DNA of 30,504 nucleotides, taken from Mesostigma viride. Its lineage: Eukaryota; Streptophyta; Mesostigmatophyceae; Mesostigmatales; Mesostigmataceae. Under the pieces are notes generated by a model. It saw nothing but the letters and a program-made list of their open reading frames with translations, was not told where the DNA came from and ran no database searches. Below, piece after piece: positions 9,228 to 18,588 of this stretch; positions within the stretch are counted from its first letter, which is position 1; every line of letters starts with the position of its first letter. The position numbers were made by a program, and so were the translations under genes. Where the stretch lies: the NCBI GenBank assembly GCA_009746045.1, contig RPFO01000214.1, forward strand, positions 1 to 30,504, given 5' to 3'.

Positions 9228-9860
9228 TCACGCATTCCGCAGAACATCTTTCAGCGCCGGGGAACGAAGCGACGACGGGTCCGTGCGGTACGTCGTGCGG
9301 ACGTACCGCTTCACAGAGTCCTCGACCGCGGGCGCGGCGGACGCAGGCGAGGCGACGGAGGACTTGCGACTCGGCGCACGGGACGGGGCAGGGGCGGGTT
9401 TCGGAGGGGGCAACGGAGGCTCCTCCTCCTCCTCCTCTTCCTCTTGCTCGGGTTCCTCGTCCTCTTCCTCGGGATCGTCGTCGAACTCGTCTTCCTCCTG
9501 GTCCTCGTCCGGCGGGGACTCGTCCTCCTCGTCTTCCTCCTCGAATCGCACGTCCTTGGGGGGCGGCTCCTTGGACACGCGGTGGGCAGGGGCGAGGGAT
9601 TTGGACGTGCGGACGGCCTTAGTGGCGGCGGAGGACGACGACGACGGAGTCGACGCCGGTGCGCGCGGACGCAGCGTGAGGTCCTCGAACCACGAGTCGG
9701 ATCCGGACTTGGCCGTCTTCAGAGGCATGGCGAGTCTTCTACCCCAGACGCGGCACTTATTTTTGGACCGGACGAACGCGCCTTCACGGTTGCCCGTGTC
9801 CATCGCCATGTCTCCGGCAGCCGCGAACGAGTCCGAGGGGAGGGAGGGGAGGCGATACAT
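9228..9860 (-). CDS. Acidic, Ser/Pro-rich protein, up to 210 aa
   Basis: Frame from ATG 9860 to TGA 9228-9230. After a short Ser/Ala/Pro-rich part there is an almost pure Glu/Asp tract (residues ~105-150), then a Pro-rich linker and a basic end (VKRYVRTTYRTDPSS). Such proteins are often nuclear or DNA/histone-binding mimics, but nothing here identifies one. The ATG at 9860 abuts the palindrome that begins at 9861. Internal ATGs at about 9812 (MAMDTGN) and 9728 (MPLKTAK) are alternative starts that would leave a normal leader, so the start is uncertain. Confidence 0.6.
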   Translation of the reverse strand: MYRLPSLPSDSFAAAGDMAMDTGNREGAFVRSKNKCRVWGRRLAMPLKTAKSGSDSWFEDLTLRPRAPASTPSSSSSAATKAVRTSKSLAPAHRVSKEPPPKDVRFEEEDEEDESPPDEDQEEDEFDDDPEEEDEEPEQEEEEEEEEPPLPPPKPAPAPSRAPSRKSSVASPASAAPAVEDSVKRYVRTTYRTDPSSLRSPALKDVLRNA

Positions 9861-10474
9861 CGAAAAGTTCGGGCTATGCGGATAGCCCGAACTTTTGGTA
9901 TAGCCCGAACTTTTCGCGAAAATCGCTAGGGAAAACGCAAACTACGACCCAAACTTTTCGCCGTCTCCGAGCCATTTGAAAAGTTCGGGCTATGGTTCGG
10001 GCTATCGATTTATAGCCCGAACCCGACCTTTTCTCCCCTTGGACGGGTGTGCGCATGCCCTGGTGCTTGCTTTCTCTTCTCTCTCTCTCCTTTCCCAACA
10101 CATAAATTATACATGGATATGGTATATACGATTGTCCTATTCCAAACACATAAAAATAGAGACATTGCTAACACATAAATATTTACGTGTTAGGAACATG
10201 GCTATATATATGTGTTAGGAATAGGTCTATATTTTATGTGTTAGGAAAGAGAGAGAGAGAGAAAAGGACAAGGCATACACCATCCACCCCGTCCAAGGGA
10301 AGAAATGGTCGGGTTCGGGCTATAAATCGATAGCCCGAACCATAGCCCGAACTTTTCAAATGGCTCGGAGATGGCGAAAAGTTTGGCTCGTAGTTTGCGT
10401 TTTCCCTAGCGATTTTCGCGAAAAGTTCGGGCTATCCCAAAAGTTCGGGCTATCCGCATAGCCCGAACTTTTCG
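9861..10474. repeat. 614-bp near-perfect palindrome with nested inverted repeats
   Basis: Two arms of roughly 250-300 bases are reverse complements with only a few differences. Left arm begins CGAAAAGTTCGGGCTATG at 9861; the right arm ends with its complement at 10474. Within each arm the unit AGTTCGGGCTAT and its complement recur several times, so hairpins form within each arm as well. The centre, near 10177-10184 (AAATATTT), is AT-rich with repeated CTAACACATA/TATGTGTTAG, and each arm has a short CT/GA run (about 10075-10095 and 10245-10262). No coding frame survives. It resembles a MITE-like element or a replication/recombination site; no target-site duplication is visible. Confidence 0.85.
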
Positions 10475-10620
10475 TGGACCGCTCGACCCGGTCGCGAACA
10501 TGTCGAACGCCGCACTCGTGCTCGAAAGAGATATATGCAAGCCCTGCATACCGCGCGGTCGTCGTGCTACGACCCTAGTCGGCTGTGGCGTCTAGTAGCC
10601 AGGAGTACGCGGTCAATCGA
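10475..10620. other. Non-coding stretch between palindrome and direct repeat
   Basis: No gene, RNA or clear signal is seen; only short frames without coding character. Confidence 0.5.
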
Positions 10621-11030
10621 ATATACGCTTTGTTCCATAATATGATTGCATTGGTATACACAATAAAGCATACAATCCTGACCGTTGAACTGTTACGGTA
10701 GCTGTATCTGACGGCGGGGAAAGCATGAGCAGAATCGCTCCGACCCCCCTCAGACGACGACACGTGTCCGACGATATGGTATCGGGAACATGGTTACCGC
10801 CCCCGCGTATGTGTAGAACATGCAGTAATGTTCCAAAATACGCTTTCTTCCATCATATACTCGCTCTGGCATACACAATCAAGCACCCAATCACGACCGT
10901 TGAACTGTTCCGTTAGCTAGATCTGATGGCGGAGAAGGTCGGATGAGAAACCATCCGACCCCCCTCATACAATGACACGTGGCCGAGGAGATGGTACTGG
11001 GAACGTGGTTACCGTCTCGCGTGTATAGAC
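10621..11030. repeat. Tandem direct repeat, two diverged copies, period 215 bp
   Basis: Copy 1 starts near 10621 (ATACGCTTTGTTCCATAAT) and copy 2 near 10837 (ATACGCTTTCTTCCATCAT). Shared blocks keep the 215-base spacing: ACCGTTGAACTGTT at 10681 and 10896, then TCTGA(C/T)GGCGG and GACACGTG, and GGGAAC(A/G)TGGTTACCG near the end. A short palindrome AGAACATGCAGTAATGTTCC ends copy 1. No coding frame is supported here. The repeat stands between the palindrome and the KilA-N genes. Confidence 0.8.
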
Positions 11031-11043
11031 GCGTATAGTATGC

Positions 11044-12158
11044 CTATGGACCAGACAGGTCGCGCACCCCCTTGATGGTCGAGTCCAGCTTTGGGACACG
11101 CCTGTAGAACCTCTCGAGGTTCAAGGGGCGCGTCAACAAGAGATCCTTTCGCATGTCCTCCTTGTTCTTCTTCACGACCTCCAACGGCGTCGGACCGGAC
11201 GGTGGCGCGACGAAGGTCTCCATGTCCCTTTTCACGGAGACGGCGATCTCGTGAAAGTCCCTCCCATCCCCGGCGGCGATCGCACGCCTCATGACCTTGC
11301 GCATAAAGTAATCGACGTTCTCGAGCTGCTCTTCGTTCATCAGGTCCCTGGCGCTGCCATTCTTGACGCCGTTGAGCCTCTTCAGTGCCCCCGCGTTCTG
11401 ACCGGTCGCCGCCTCGCACGCCTTGTCGCCCAAAAACATCATGATTTTGCCCACGTCGTCCTTGTGTGCGACGGCCGAGTCCACGAAGTCGCCCAGCATG
11501 TGTTGGGTGTCCTTGGCGATCACGCGCATGCTCGGGGGAGCGTCCGGTCCGGCACCACGTAATTGGGACGCTTCCGGGACTCGCACACCGTGTTGATGGC
11601 GACGGTCGTCGTCGTGCCGTGGACCGCGTCGTGGGCGTCTCGCACCACCTCCATCATGGTGATGTCGCCTGCCAGGATGCGGTCGACCCAGTCCATGGCC
11701 TGGACATGAAAGTCCGGGCTGATCCACATCGTCAACGCGTTCACCAACTTGGGGTGGATCCACACGCCTCGCTCGTCCACTGGCCCAGTCTTCATAGTCT
11801 TCACCACGCCGGGAACGTCGTCCGAAGGGGCCTTGTCATAGACCACAGATATGTGTTCCATTCCAGATCGGTCGACCCTTGGAACACCGATGTGAGGAGA
11901 CCTCTCCAATGCCGCTATGAAGGCCTTGGACCCGTCGAGTCTGAACCAGCTCTCGAAGCGCTTCTTTCCATTCGAGGCCGCGGCGGTCAAACCCTGGCCA
12001 TGGATCATTCGGTCGCTCTTCCGGACTTTGATTTCCTGACGGGGGTCCACCTCCAACATCGGGCAAGGTTTCAATGCAAACATCCAAAAATGGTCGGTCT
12101 CTCTCGTCAAGTTAAACAGAGCGTGTGTGAAGGGGGCTCCACCTCGGACGGTCGCCAT
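11044..12158 (-). CDS. KilA-N domain protein, copy 1; frame broken
   Basis: The ATG at 12158 has an ACCATGG context. The N-terminal ~150 residues form a KilA-N domain, ending in DERGVWIHPKLVNALTMW and ISPDFHVQAMDWVDRIL, the usual late block of the family. KilA-N proteins bind DNA and are common in large DNA viruses and phages. At 11525-11560 the coding sense moves to another frame, and a helical C-terminal part of ~160 residues (SMRVIAKDTQHMLGDFVDSAV...) runs to the TAG at 11044. The first ~130 residues match copy 2 closely (MATV.GGAPFTHALF and DPRQEI.VRKSD), but the C-terminal parts are unrelated. Function of the C-terminal part is unknown. Confidence 0.8.
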
Positions 12159-12337
12159 GGTTGGCGCTCAGTCTGGGACCTCTTCTCGCGATGGAGCGAA
12201 TTTATTGTCGAGATGGGCGTCCTCCTCGCCGACACGGTCCGCTTACCGACACAGCTGTCCTCGCCGACACGATCTCACTTGCCGACACCGACATGAAGGT
12301 TCCGGACAGCCCAATTCGGTGTGACGGCAGACGGAAG
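12159..12337. repeat. Duplicated leader of the KilA-N genes, copy 1
   Basis: This leader resembles the one at 13112-13250: both start TTGGCGCTC and contain GCGAATTTAT and repeated CCTCGCCGACAC, and end near GACATGAA(G/C)(G/T)TTCCGGA. It carries the likely promoter of copy 1. Confidence 0.65.
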
Positions 12338-13111
12338 TCATACAGCACCGATCAAATCCTCGTATATTGCGAGTTCGATGCCACATCCTTCGCATACCTC
12401 TTTGATGTTTTGGATTTGTCCCGGACTGGTCCTGTCAGTCCGAAAGATTAGTAAACGTTTCTTGTAACCCGGAAAATAATGGCCATAGCCAAACAACTGC
12501 CCGATGCCTTTCATCCAGTCCTTGACGTCTTTCACTTCCACGATAACGGGAGGGTGATGGGAGATAATGTCAATCACGCCGGTCGGACATCGTACTTCTC
12601 GTTCGCTGCCCGGCATAGCTCGTGCAACTCGTTCTTGAATGGGTGCTTCTATCTTTTGAGTTAGTGGTTGCTTAGCCCATTCGACGACTTTGTCGATCAA
12701 TTTGGCATGGATCCACACGCCTCGCTCGTCGTTCTGGCCGCCCATCACGGTCTTTACCACGTTGGAAACATCTCCCGACGGGGCCTGGTCATAGAACACA
12801 TTACCGTGTTCCATTCCTGATTGGTCGATACCACCGTCCTGGAAGTCAGGAGACCTCCCGAGAGCCGCTATGAAGTCCTTGGACTTGTCGAGCCTGAACC
12901 AGTTGACGAAGCGCTTCTTTCCATTCGATGCCGCAGCGGTCAAGCCCTGGCCATGGATCATTTGGTCGCTCTTCCGGACTCTGATTTCCTGACGGGGGTC
13001 CAACTCCGACATCGGACAAGGCTTCAATGTGAATATCCAGTAATGGTCAGTCTCTCTCGTCAAGTGAAACAGAGCGTGTGTGAAAGGGGCTCCACCGCAG
13101 ACGGTCGCCAT
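12338..13111 (-). CDS. KilA-N domain fused to a PD-(D/E)XK nuclease domain, copy 2
   Basis: Intact 257-residue frame from ATG 13111. The N-terminus is KilA-N (residues ~1-150; DERGVWIHAKLIDKVVEW at ~128-145). From ~158 it continues with a restriction-enzyme-like fold: GVIDIIS with Asp181, then VIVEVKDVKDW with Glu192 and Lys194, and GIGQLFGYG with Gln205, followed by KKRLLIF. That order D...ExK...Q is the PD-(D/E)XK signature, so the protein is probably a DNA-targeted nuclease. All active-site positions are kept. Copy 1 lacks this domain. Upstream DNA (13112-13250) resembles that of copy 1, so the gene and its leader were duplicated together. Confidence 0.85.
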   Translation of the reverse strand: MATVCGGAPFTHALFHLTRETDHYWIFTLKPCPMSELDPRQEIRVRKSDQMIHGQGLTAAASNGKKRFVNWFRLDKSKDFIAALGRSPDFQDGGIDQSGMEHGNVFYDQAPSGDVSNVVKTVMGGQNDERGVWIHAKLIDKVVEWAKQPLTQKIEAPIQERVARAMPGSEREVRCPTGVIDIISHHPPVIVEVKDVKDWMKGIGQLFGYGHYFPGYKKRLLIFRTDRTSPGQIQNIKEVCEGCGIELAIYEDLIGAV

Positions 13112-13250
13112 GGTTGGCGCTCGGATCAGGCCTCTGTTTCGCGGTGGGCGAATTTATGGTCGAGGAGTGCTGCATCCTTGCCGACATGACCGTCCTCGCC
13201 GACACAGACATGAACTTTCCGGAAGGGGTTATACAATTCAAGGTTCAAAC
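13112..13250. repeat. Duplicated leader of the KilA-N genes, copy 2
   Basis: Second copy of the leader, with GCGAATTTAT, TCCTCGCCGACAC and a shared end at GACATGAACTTTCCGGA. It marks the gene duplication unit. Confidence 0.65.
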
Positions 13251-13320
13251 AATCCAAACGTTGACTACTAGCATTTGTCACGTGTCGCGAGGCCCTCCTC
13301 GGTTTCGGCCGCTCGCTGGA

Positions 13321-13520
13321 TCCGCCAGCTGCCGGATCCAGCGACTCGCTAGTGTCGGACCGGCAGCTGCTGGATCCGCCAACGGATGGATCTGGCGGCG
13401 TGCAAGCGACCGACCATCCGCTGCTAGATCCGGCGGCTGCCCAATCCGCCAGCTGCTGGATCCGGCGAGTCGCCGGTGTCGGACCGGCAGCTGCTGGGTC
13501 CGCCAACGGATGGATCTGCG
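13321..13520. repeat. 124-bp GC-rich tandem repeat with internal dyads
   Basis: Two copies, period 124 (for example GTGTCGGACCGGCAGCTGCT at 13352 and 13476). Each is built of CAGCTGCTGGATCCG-type units in both orientations, so stems can form. Frames across it are repeat artefacts. Confidence 0.8.
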
Positions 13521-13545
13521 TATACTGATTGTAACTACGTGCGCC

Positions 13546-13689
13546 TCACTGCGGCCAGGTCGCCGCGCGACACCAGGAGGCCAGCACGAGGTGACAGGCG
13601 GCCACGAGGCACGCGCGGCACGTCCCGACGGCGACCTCCGCGCACCGCCGCGCGTTCATCCCGTTGCTCGTCCGAACGCTTCCTGACAT
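13546..13689 (-). CDS. Possible 47-aa Cys-rich peptide
   Basis: Minus-strand frame from ATG 13689 to TGA at 13546, after an AG-rich leader. It has Cys/Ala/Val-rich content (CRACLVAACHLVLASWC). It may be a small membrane or zinc-binding peptide, or simply a chance frame in GC-rich DNA. It is the only candidate between the repeat and the zinc-binding gene. Confidence 0.25.
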   Translation of the reverse strand: MSGSVRTSNGMNARRCAEVAVGTCRACLVAACHLVLASWCRAATWPQ

Positions 13690-13734
13690 CTCCTTTCTCT
13701 CCTTTGTACAAAAAAAAAAAGTAAAGCGTGAAAC

Positions 13735-13740
13735 TATAAA
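13735..13740 (+). promoter_or_regulatory. TATA-like promoter element (TATAAA)
   Basis: TATAAA sits 2 bases before the ATG at 13743, after an A/T-rich stretch with a run of 11 A. Confidence 0.45.
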
Positions 13741-13742
13741 GG

Positions 13743-14450
13743 ATGCAGTGCAAAGGAAAGACACGGAAGGGCTCCAAATGCCGCAAGCAGTGCCGGACGG
13801 GCAGGGTGTTTTGCGGTCTCCACGGCGCCGCGGGGAAGAAGCGACGACATGCGGTGAGACAGGGCGGCGAGGAGAAAACGGGACACGACTTGTACACGGA
13901 CGCGGTCGCGAGCTCGACGATTCCTATGTCAACCTCTCCGCGCGCTCGCGATCTCCTCGGCGACCGGAGTCGCAAACTCACGTCCGAGGTGCCCGACTGG
14001 AAGAAGATGGTGGACTCGTACATTCCCGATGAGCCGCAAAGTGCAACGTACGCCCATGACGCGTATGTCGACCGACCATACCGCGGCAAATCGAAGTCGT
14101 ACAGGAACATTTCCCCTCGTGCTCGTGATGTCATGCTCGGTGTGGACGAATTCGAGGACCCACAAAAGCAGTCCATGGAGTCCCTCCTTCGAATGATGGA
14201 ACGGGAACGCCAGGAGTTGCGAAACGCGGCACTGCCCTCTCATCCGCAGGCCGTCGCGAAACGTGTTCACGAAAAACAGATGGCAAACATGGGTCTAAGG
14301 AAGAGGGACGCCGTCCCAGACCTGAGTACTTGGTTGAAGGAAACGCAGAAGAGACACGACGAGGCCGCATCGCATTTGGAGGAGCTGCGATGGGGAAACA
14401 GTCTTGTGGCAGACGCGCTAGCGAAAACACGCCCGAAGTCCAAAAAGTAG
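13743..14450 (+). CDS. Viral CxH zinc-binding protein, 235 aa
   Basis: Frame from ATG 13743 to TAG 14448-14450. The N-terminus has the Cys/His signature C3, C13, C17, C24, H27 (MQCKGKTRKGSKCRKQC, then FCGLH), a short zinc-binding module often seen in giant viruses and phages, with basic residues between the ligands. The rest is charged and probably helical; residues ~140-220 are rich in Glu, Arg and Met. DNA or RNA binding is plausible but unproven. It stands 12 bases before the ART gene on the same strand. Confidence 0.75.
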   Translation: MQCKGKTRKGSKCRKQCRTGRVFCGLHGAAGKKRRHAVRQGGEEKTGHDLYTDAVASSTIPMSTSPRARDLLGDRSRKLTSEVPDWKKMVDSYIPDEPQSATYAHDAYVDRPYRGKSKSYRNISPRARDVMLGVDEFEDPQKQSMESLLRMMERERQELRNAALPSHPQAVAKRVHEKQMANMGLRKRDAVPDLSTWLKETQKRHDEAASHLEELRWGNSLVADALAKTRPKSKK

Positions 14451-14462
14451 CCGCTGGGAAAA

Positions 14463-16009
14463 ATGTACGGCGTGTATCGTATACGCAAACGAATGCAGCG
14501 AGCTCTCGCCGAGTACCTCGAGTGGCGCAAGACGCGTCCCGAGGCGCCGCCCGCGAAAAAGGCCAAGAGTACCAAGGAACACGTCGGCCGGACACGGACT
14601 CCGAGTGCCGGGAAGATGATAAGGGAAAAGCTCGACAAGAGGTACGCGGACGCGCGTCACGCTCGGTTCTGCAAGGATGGGGACGACCGCGCCCTGCCGC
14701 CCTCGTTCGCTTCCTATACAGGAACAGTGCACATACCGTACCTGCTGCTCGTAAACACGGAGAGTTTCGACGCGCTCGCCCACGGAGAAGTGGAGTTTAC
14801 GCCTTACAATCCGCGTTACCGCGAAAAGGTTTACAACATGGCCGGGCTTTCCGTGGAATGGGACACTCTGTTTGATAACCGAAAGAGCCAAACGTCCATC
14901 CCCGAGCGATCCATCCCTCGGACATCGTCGACGAAGCGTGGTACGCCCGGTCCAACGAGTATTTGAAGCGACTTTCGACGGAAGATCTCATCCTCCTGCG
15001 ATCCTATTCGCGGACGGGGGACGGGTACGCGAACAACAGCGAACAAGGTTTGTTAGGCCACCATGACCGGATTCGCAGGAAGATAGATCCTTACATCCTG
15101 GACATGGAACACACCTCCCCGCTATGGGTCGCGTTTTGTCGACTGGTCAAGACCCAGGGGCTCGACACATCCGATCCCAACATATGGCACACAAGACCGA
15201 CGCGGAATGACGTGAAGAGACTGAGGAAAGAACTCCAATACAAGTTGAAAGATCTTGAAGTGCGCGACGAAACGAGTCTGGCTCGTTTGGACGCCGTTCT
15301 CGAACGCTCCGATGGCAAAGACGCGATGGCAGCCGTATCGGGACTCGCGGGACTACTGGCGGAGACCCCGGCCGTGGGGGAGGAGCACATCAAATGGCTG
15401 TACTCTGTTTGGTTTTTGAAGTTTCTCTCGACCGATTACGCTGTGAAAGCGGTCGTTCCGGTGTACAAGGAATCCCTATACAGACTGATCAGACAGGCCC
15501 CGCGGGTCACGAAACCTTTCACGGTTTATCGCGGGTCTAAAGATGATTACTATCTCAAAGGGAGCAAGAACCGCGTGTACGTCAACCCTTTCGTAACATC
15601 GACGAGCCTCGACCCGGACCACGCACACGGGTTTTCCCAGAGGAGGGGCGATTGCTGCTACACGGTGATTCGCCTTCTGAAAGGTTGCCCGGCCCTGCTG
15701 TTCTGGCCTGTGAGTTACTTCACGACCAAATCCATGGAATGGGAGATATTGCTCCCCCCGGGCGTGTCCTACCTCATCAAAGGGACACGCGCGGTCCAGT
15801 TTTCTCCGCCGTCGGAAGAAACGAAGCCTTGGACGCGGGAAAAGGCGTGCAGGATGGTTCCGCCTGCGCCGGGGGCAGATACGGAGCTGATGAAAACGAC
15901 CTTCGTTCTGGTGGGGGACGAGAGAACGTTGTCCGACCCGAAGTTGCGCACGCTAGAGCTGGACAAGGCGTTTGTGGCACCCGAGAAGGAATATCAGCAT
16001 ACGATATGA
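14463..16009 (+). CDS. ADP-ribosyltransferase-fold protein, ExE type; frame broken
   Basis: ATG 14463. The frame holds to about 14905, where the sense moves to the frame that ends at 16009. The C-terminal part has the R-S-E triad of the ARTC/toxin-like class: TVYRG (Arg codon 15530-15532), FVTSTSLDP (Ser-Thr-Ser), and MEWEILLPPG, where Glu-Trp-Glu (15737-15745) is an ExE pair as in arginine-modifying members. ARTs transfer ADP-ribose from NAD+ to protein, nucleic acid or small molecules; the target here is unknown. The N-terminal ~300 residues match its paralog at 20354-21952 (VDEAWYARSNEYL versus VDEKWFRDCLEYL). No signal peptide is seen, so it acts in the infected cell or virion rather than being secreted. 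Confidence 0.8.
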
Positions 16010-16031
16010 TCCGTTTCGGTGGGAAACATGT

Positions 16032-16379
16032 ATGATGGTAAGTGTATACCCGCTCGCGATGGACGCCAAGCTGCTGATGCACCGGCTGAAGTTTCCTTGG
16101 CATTCGATCTTCTGGACGACGTTGAGGTCGTACGTGAACCCGTTCGAACACCCCGTCGTGTTCGCGAAGATCGCGTTAGTCGTCTTCACGATATCGCTCT
16201 TCGCGATCCTCAAGCCGAAAGAGTACACGTTCCTCGACATCCTCCACACGCTATTCTACGGCCGGCCCAACGCCTTGACAGAAGCAGACGGGCAGACCGT
16301 GAAGAAGTTCCGCGAGGCCCCAGTGAGCATGCGGACCATCGCGGTGATCACGATAGCCCTGATTACGGTCATGGGGTGA
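16032..16379 (+). CDS. Small two-span membrane protein
   Basis: Frame ends at TGA 16377-16379. The ATG at 16032 is taken; an ATG at 16059, 10-15 bases after a GTGTATACCC box, is a good alternative start (MDAKLLMHRL). Two hydrophobic segments are clear: VVFAKIALVVFTISLFAIL and the C-terminal MRTIAVITIALITVMG. Between them is a short charged loop. No family is recognised. The protein would be ~107-115 residues, with its C-terminus in or just past the membrane. Confidence 0.65.
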   Translation: MMVSVYPLAMDAKLLMHRLKFPWHSIFWTTLRSYVNPFEHPVVFAKIALVVFTISLFAILKPKEYTFLDILHTLFYGRPNALTEADGQTVKKFREAPVSMRTIAVITIALITVMG

Positions 16380-16419
16380 GAAGGCGGCGGCGGTCGAGCA
16401 ATAATATATCCATTCTTCT

Positions 16420-16424
16420 TATAG
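16420..16424 (+). promoter_or_regulatory. TATA-like element before the gene at 16430
   Basis: TATAG starts 10 bases before the ATG; a second AT-rich block (ATAATATAT) is at 16401-16409. Confidence 0.4.
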
Positions 16425-16429
16425 ACACG

Positions 16430-16903
16430 ATGTCGTCCACCGCCTGGAAGCGCGACGTCATGCTCACGCTCAACTGTCCCGTGTCCGAGGCGTTCCCTCT
16501 CGCGGGCATCAACCGCCCCGTCTTCTCCTTCCGCGCTCAGTCCTCGTCGGCGCGGGTGCTCGCCGGCGTGCTCGCGTACGACAACGCCAGTCACGAGATC
16601 GCCGGCGCCATTTCCGTCATCGTCCCGCCTTTCGCCGAGGTATCGGACGACGACAAGCGCGCCATCGACCTGATCGCGCGCGTCCTAGACGGGCACTACG
16701 CGGTCCACGGCGCGACGTTCGTCGAGATGCCCGTGCGCCCGGCGGGGGTCTCGAGTCACGTCAACATCACGACCGGGAGCTCGAACGGCCCGATTCCGCT
16801 GGCCGATTTCCTCGCCGCCGACGCGACCCTGTCGAGGTTCCACGCGGTCCCGATGGCCGACGGGGGCACCGCCTACGTCCCGAAGCTGTCGTTCGCCGCG
16901 TGA
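16430..16903 (+). CDS. Unknown protein, 157 aa
   Basis: Intact frame from ATG 16430 to TGA 16901-16903. The sequence is compact with balanced hydrophobic residues and few charges (VLAGVLAYDN, AGAISVIVPPF, HVNITTG), suggesting a small globular, beta-rich fold. No family is recognised. It ends 4 bases from the convergent SprT-like gene. Base usage is like the small membrane-protein genes. Confidence 0.75.
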   Translation: MSSTAWKRDVMLTLNCPVSEAFPLAGINRPVFSFRAQSSSARVLAGVLAYDNASHEIAGAISVIVPPFAEVSDDDKRAIDLIARVLDGHYAVHGATFVEMPVRPAGVSSHVNITTGSSNGPIPLADFLAADATLSRFHAVPMADGGTAYVPKLSFAA

Positions 16904-16907
16904 GACC

Positions 16908-18511
16908 TCACGCGGATAGCTTGCGTTTCTTGATGGAAGGCTGTCTCCTGGACGTGACATTCAGCCTTTTGGCGCGCGTGTCCTCGTCCTCGGGATCAAA
17001 GAGGGGCAGGTAGTTGTCGTCGTCCTTCGTCCTTCCGGGTTTATTGCGGAGGACGAAATTACGCAGGTATTGTCGCGGTCTCTTCTCTTTCATTTCGTCC
17101 AGGCCTTCACGATCCGACTGATTTTGAAAGTCTCGCAACCTTTTGAGCGTCGTACCATTAGGCCGTCGATAGTATGGTGACCCATATTCGGACGCGCCTC
17201 TCGGAGGCAATTTGACCGGGAGCATTTGACCTCCCTTTCCGTCGTCTATGAAAGGGATCTCGCTGGTTTGGATCGCGTGTCCGAAGTAGTCGTGCGTGCT
17301 ATCTAATCCGTTGAAAAGTTTGTTGTTGCGTTGGAATATGGGGCCGTGGTCGTCGTATCTGAGATCGCGGACAGGAGCCCATCTCGCATTCGCGGAATGG
17401 ATCATTTCGTGCGCGAGGACTTGTAACAATTTTTGCGCGTCGGATCGGATCACTCTCCCCTCGTCCGTGCGAATGGTGTTTTTGTCTGATGACGCCTTCC
17501 CCCACCCCCCACCGTCTCTGTTGACTGCGATTTTGTATTTTCCCAGCGAATATGCGTCATTATTCTTCGCATACCCTTCGTCGGCGTTCTCTACTCTCCA
17601 CATGACTTCGTGTAAGGGGAAGGAGTTCTCGAAGAAGTTTTTGTTAACTACCATGGCCGCCTTTTTCAAGTCCGCGTCGGTCAAACGTAACTTGCCGTCT
17701 TTGACCAAGTCGTTTCGTTGCATGCCGGTGAGGTCTTCAAACTCTTTGACGGCCTTGTTCCAACGCCACTTCATCGTGCCGAGGGGGGGCGTACCTGATC
17801 CATGCCCTTCGTCATCCCCGGTCCCACCATGCGATTCCAGTTTGCACCCCTGGCGCGTACGAGCTCATTGAGGTCCAGCTCCCCTTTGCGTACCCTTTCC
17901 GAAAAATCGTTGAATTGTTTTGCCGTTTCTTCGATCGACCAATCTTTCATTTTGTTCTTCAAGTGAGGTCCGAAGTAGTGGCTGAATTCGACCCACATGT
18001 CCGGCTTCTTCCTGACACCTTCTACCGGGTCGTACCACGTCTCGGCGGGTTCCTCCATCTTCACCTTCGGGTCCGGTCTTCGCCGGGCCTCCTCGCTTTT
18101 GGGTTGAAGGTGACTCCTGCGCTGTCTCGTCACGTCCTTCATGGCCTTGTCCCATTTCATCTGCTCTCTTCTCCGTTCAAGCTGTAACGCGGGCACGATC
18201 CTGGTTTCAATTTGGTCCAGTCGCCTCTCCAACGGTAAGCTTTCCTCGTACGATAGGTTGGAATCGTTGTTGAACGGGTCGGTTATCTCAGCAAGTTTTT
18301 CCGCCTCTTCCTTCAACTCCATCACTTTCTTCTTGTTCGCGTCCTCGACTTTGGTCGTAAGATTTGGTTCGTCTCCATCGTCGATTTCGCCGGCTCGTGC
18401 GATGTGACTCTTTCTCGGCCTCGTGTTTCGTTTCGCTGCCGTGCCGGTCGGCTTCCGGGCAGCGGCGGTGCGTTTCACAGGCGGGGTCGCGGTTTTCCTT
18501 TTCGAGGGCAT
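16908..18511 (-). CDS. SprT-like metalloprotease, copy 1; frame broken in a G run
   Basis: ATG 18511 (MPSKRKTATPPVKR). The N-terminal part is basic, then charged and helical; the block PDMWVEFSHYFGP...KGELDLNELVRARGANW is shared with copy 2. At the seven-G run 17783-17789 the frame changes; the paralog has no break there (QVRPPIGTMKG), so this is one gene. The C-terminal part has HEMIHSANARWAP (17375-17411) and HGPIF a short way downstream, the HExxH...H zinc site of SprT/Spartan-like proteases, followed by a basic C-terminus (KKRKLSA). Members cut DNA-bound proteins. It ends next to the convergent gene at 16430-16903. Confidence 0.85.
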
Positions 18512-18520
18512 GCGTGTTAT

Positions 18521-18533
18521 TCCCATATACTCT
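18521..18533 (-). promoter_or_regulatory. TATA-like promoter (GAGTATATGGGA)
   Basis: Lies 10-22 bases before the ATG at 18511. The related GAGTGTATGGG stands before copy 2, so the two SprT-like genes share a promoter type. Confidence 0.55.
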
Positions 18534-18588
18534 AGGCACATATTTTCGATTCTCCACTGCCAGGGTTGTCTGCACGACCATTAGCGCC

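Noticed and set aside
8406-9929. Plus-strand frames of 507 and 424 codons
   Set aside because: Low-complexity Arg/Ser/Pro content opposite the genes at 8291-9860; they run into the palindrome.
9874-10218. Short frames inside the palindrome
   Set aside because: They mirror the inverted repeat and have no protein-like composition.
13126-13540. Frames across the 124-bp repeat (both strands)
   Set aside because: They consist of translated repeat units.
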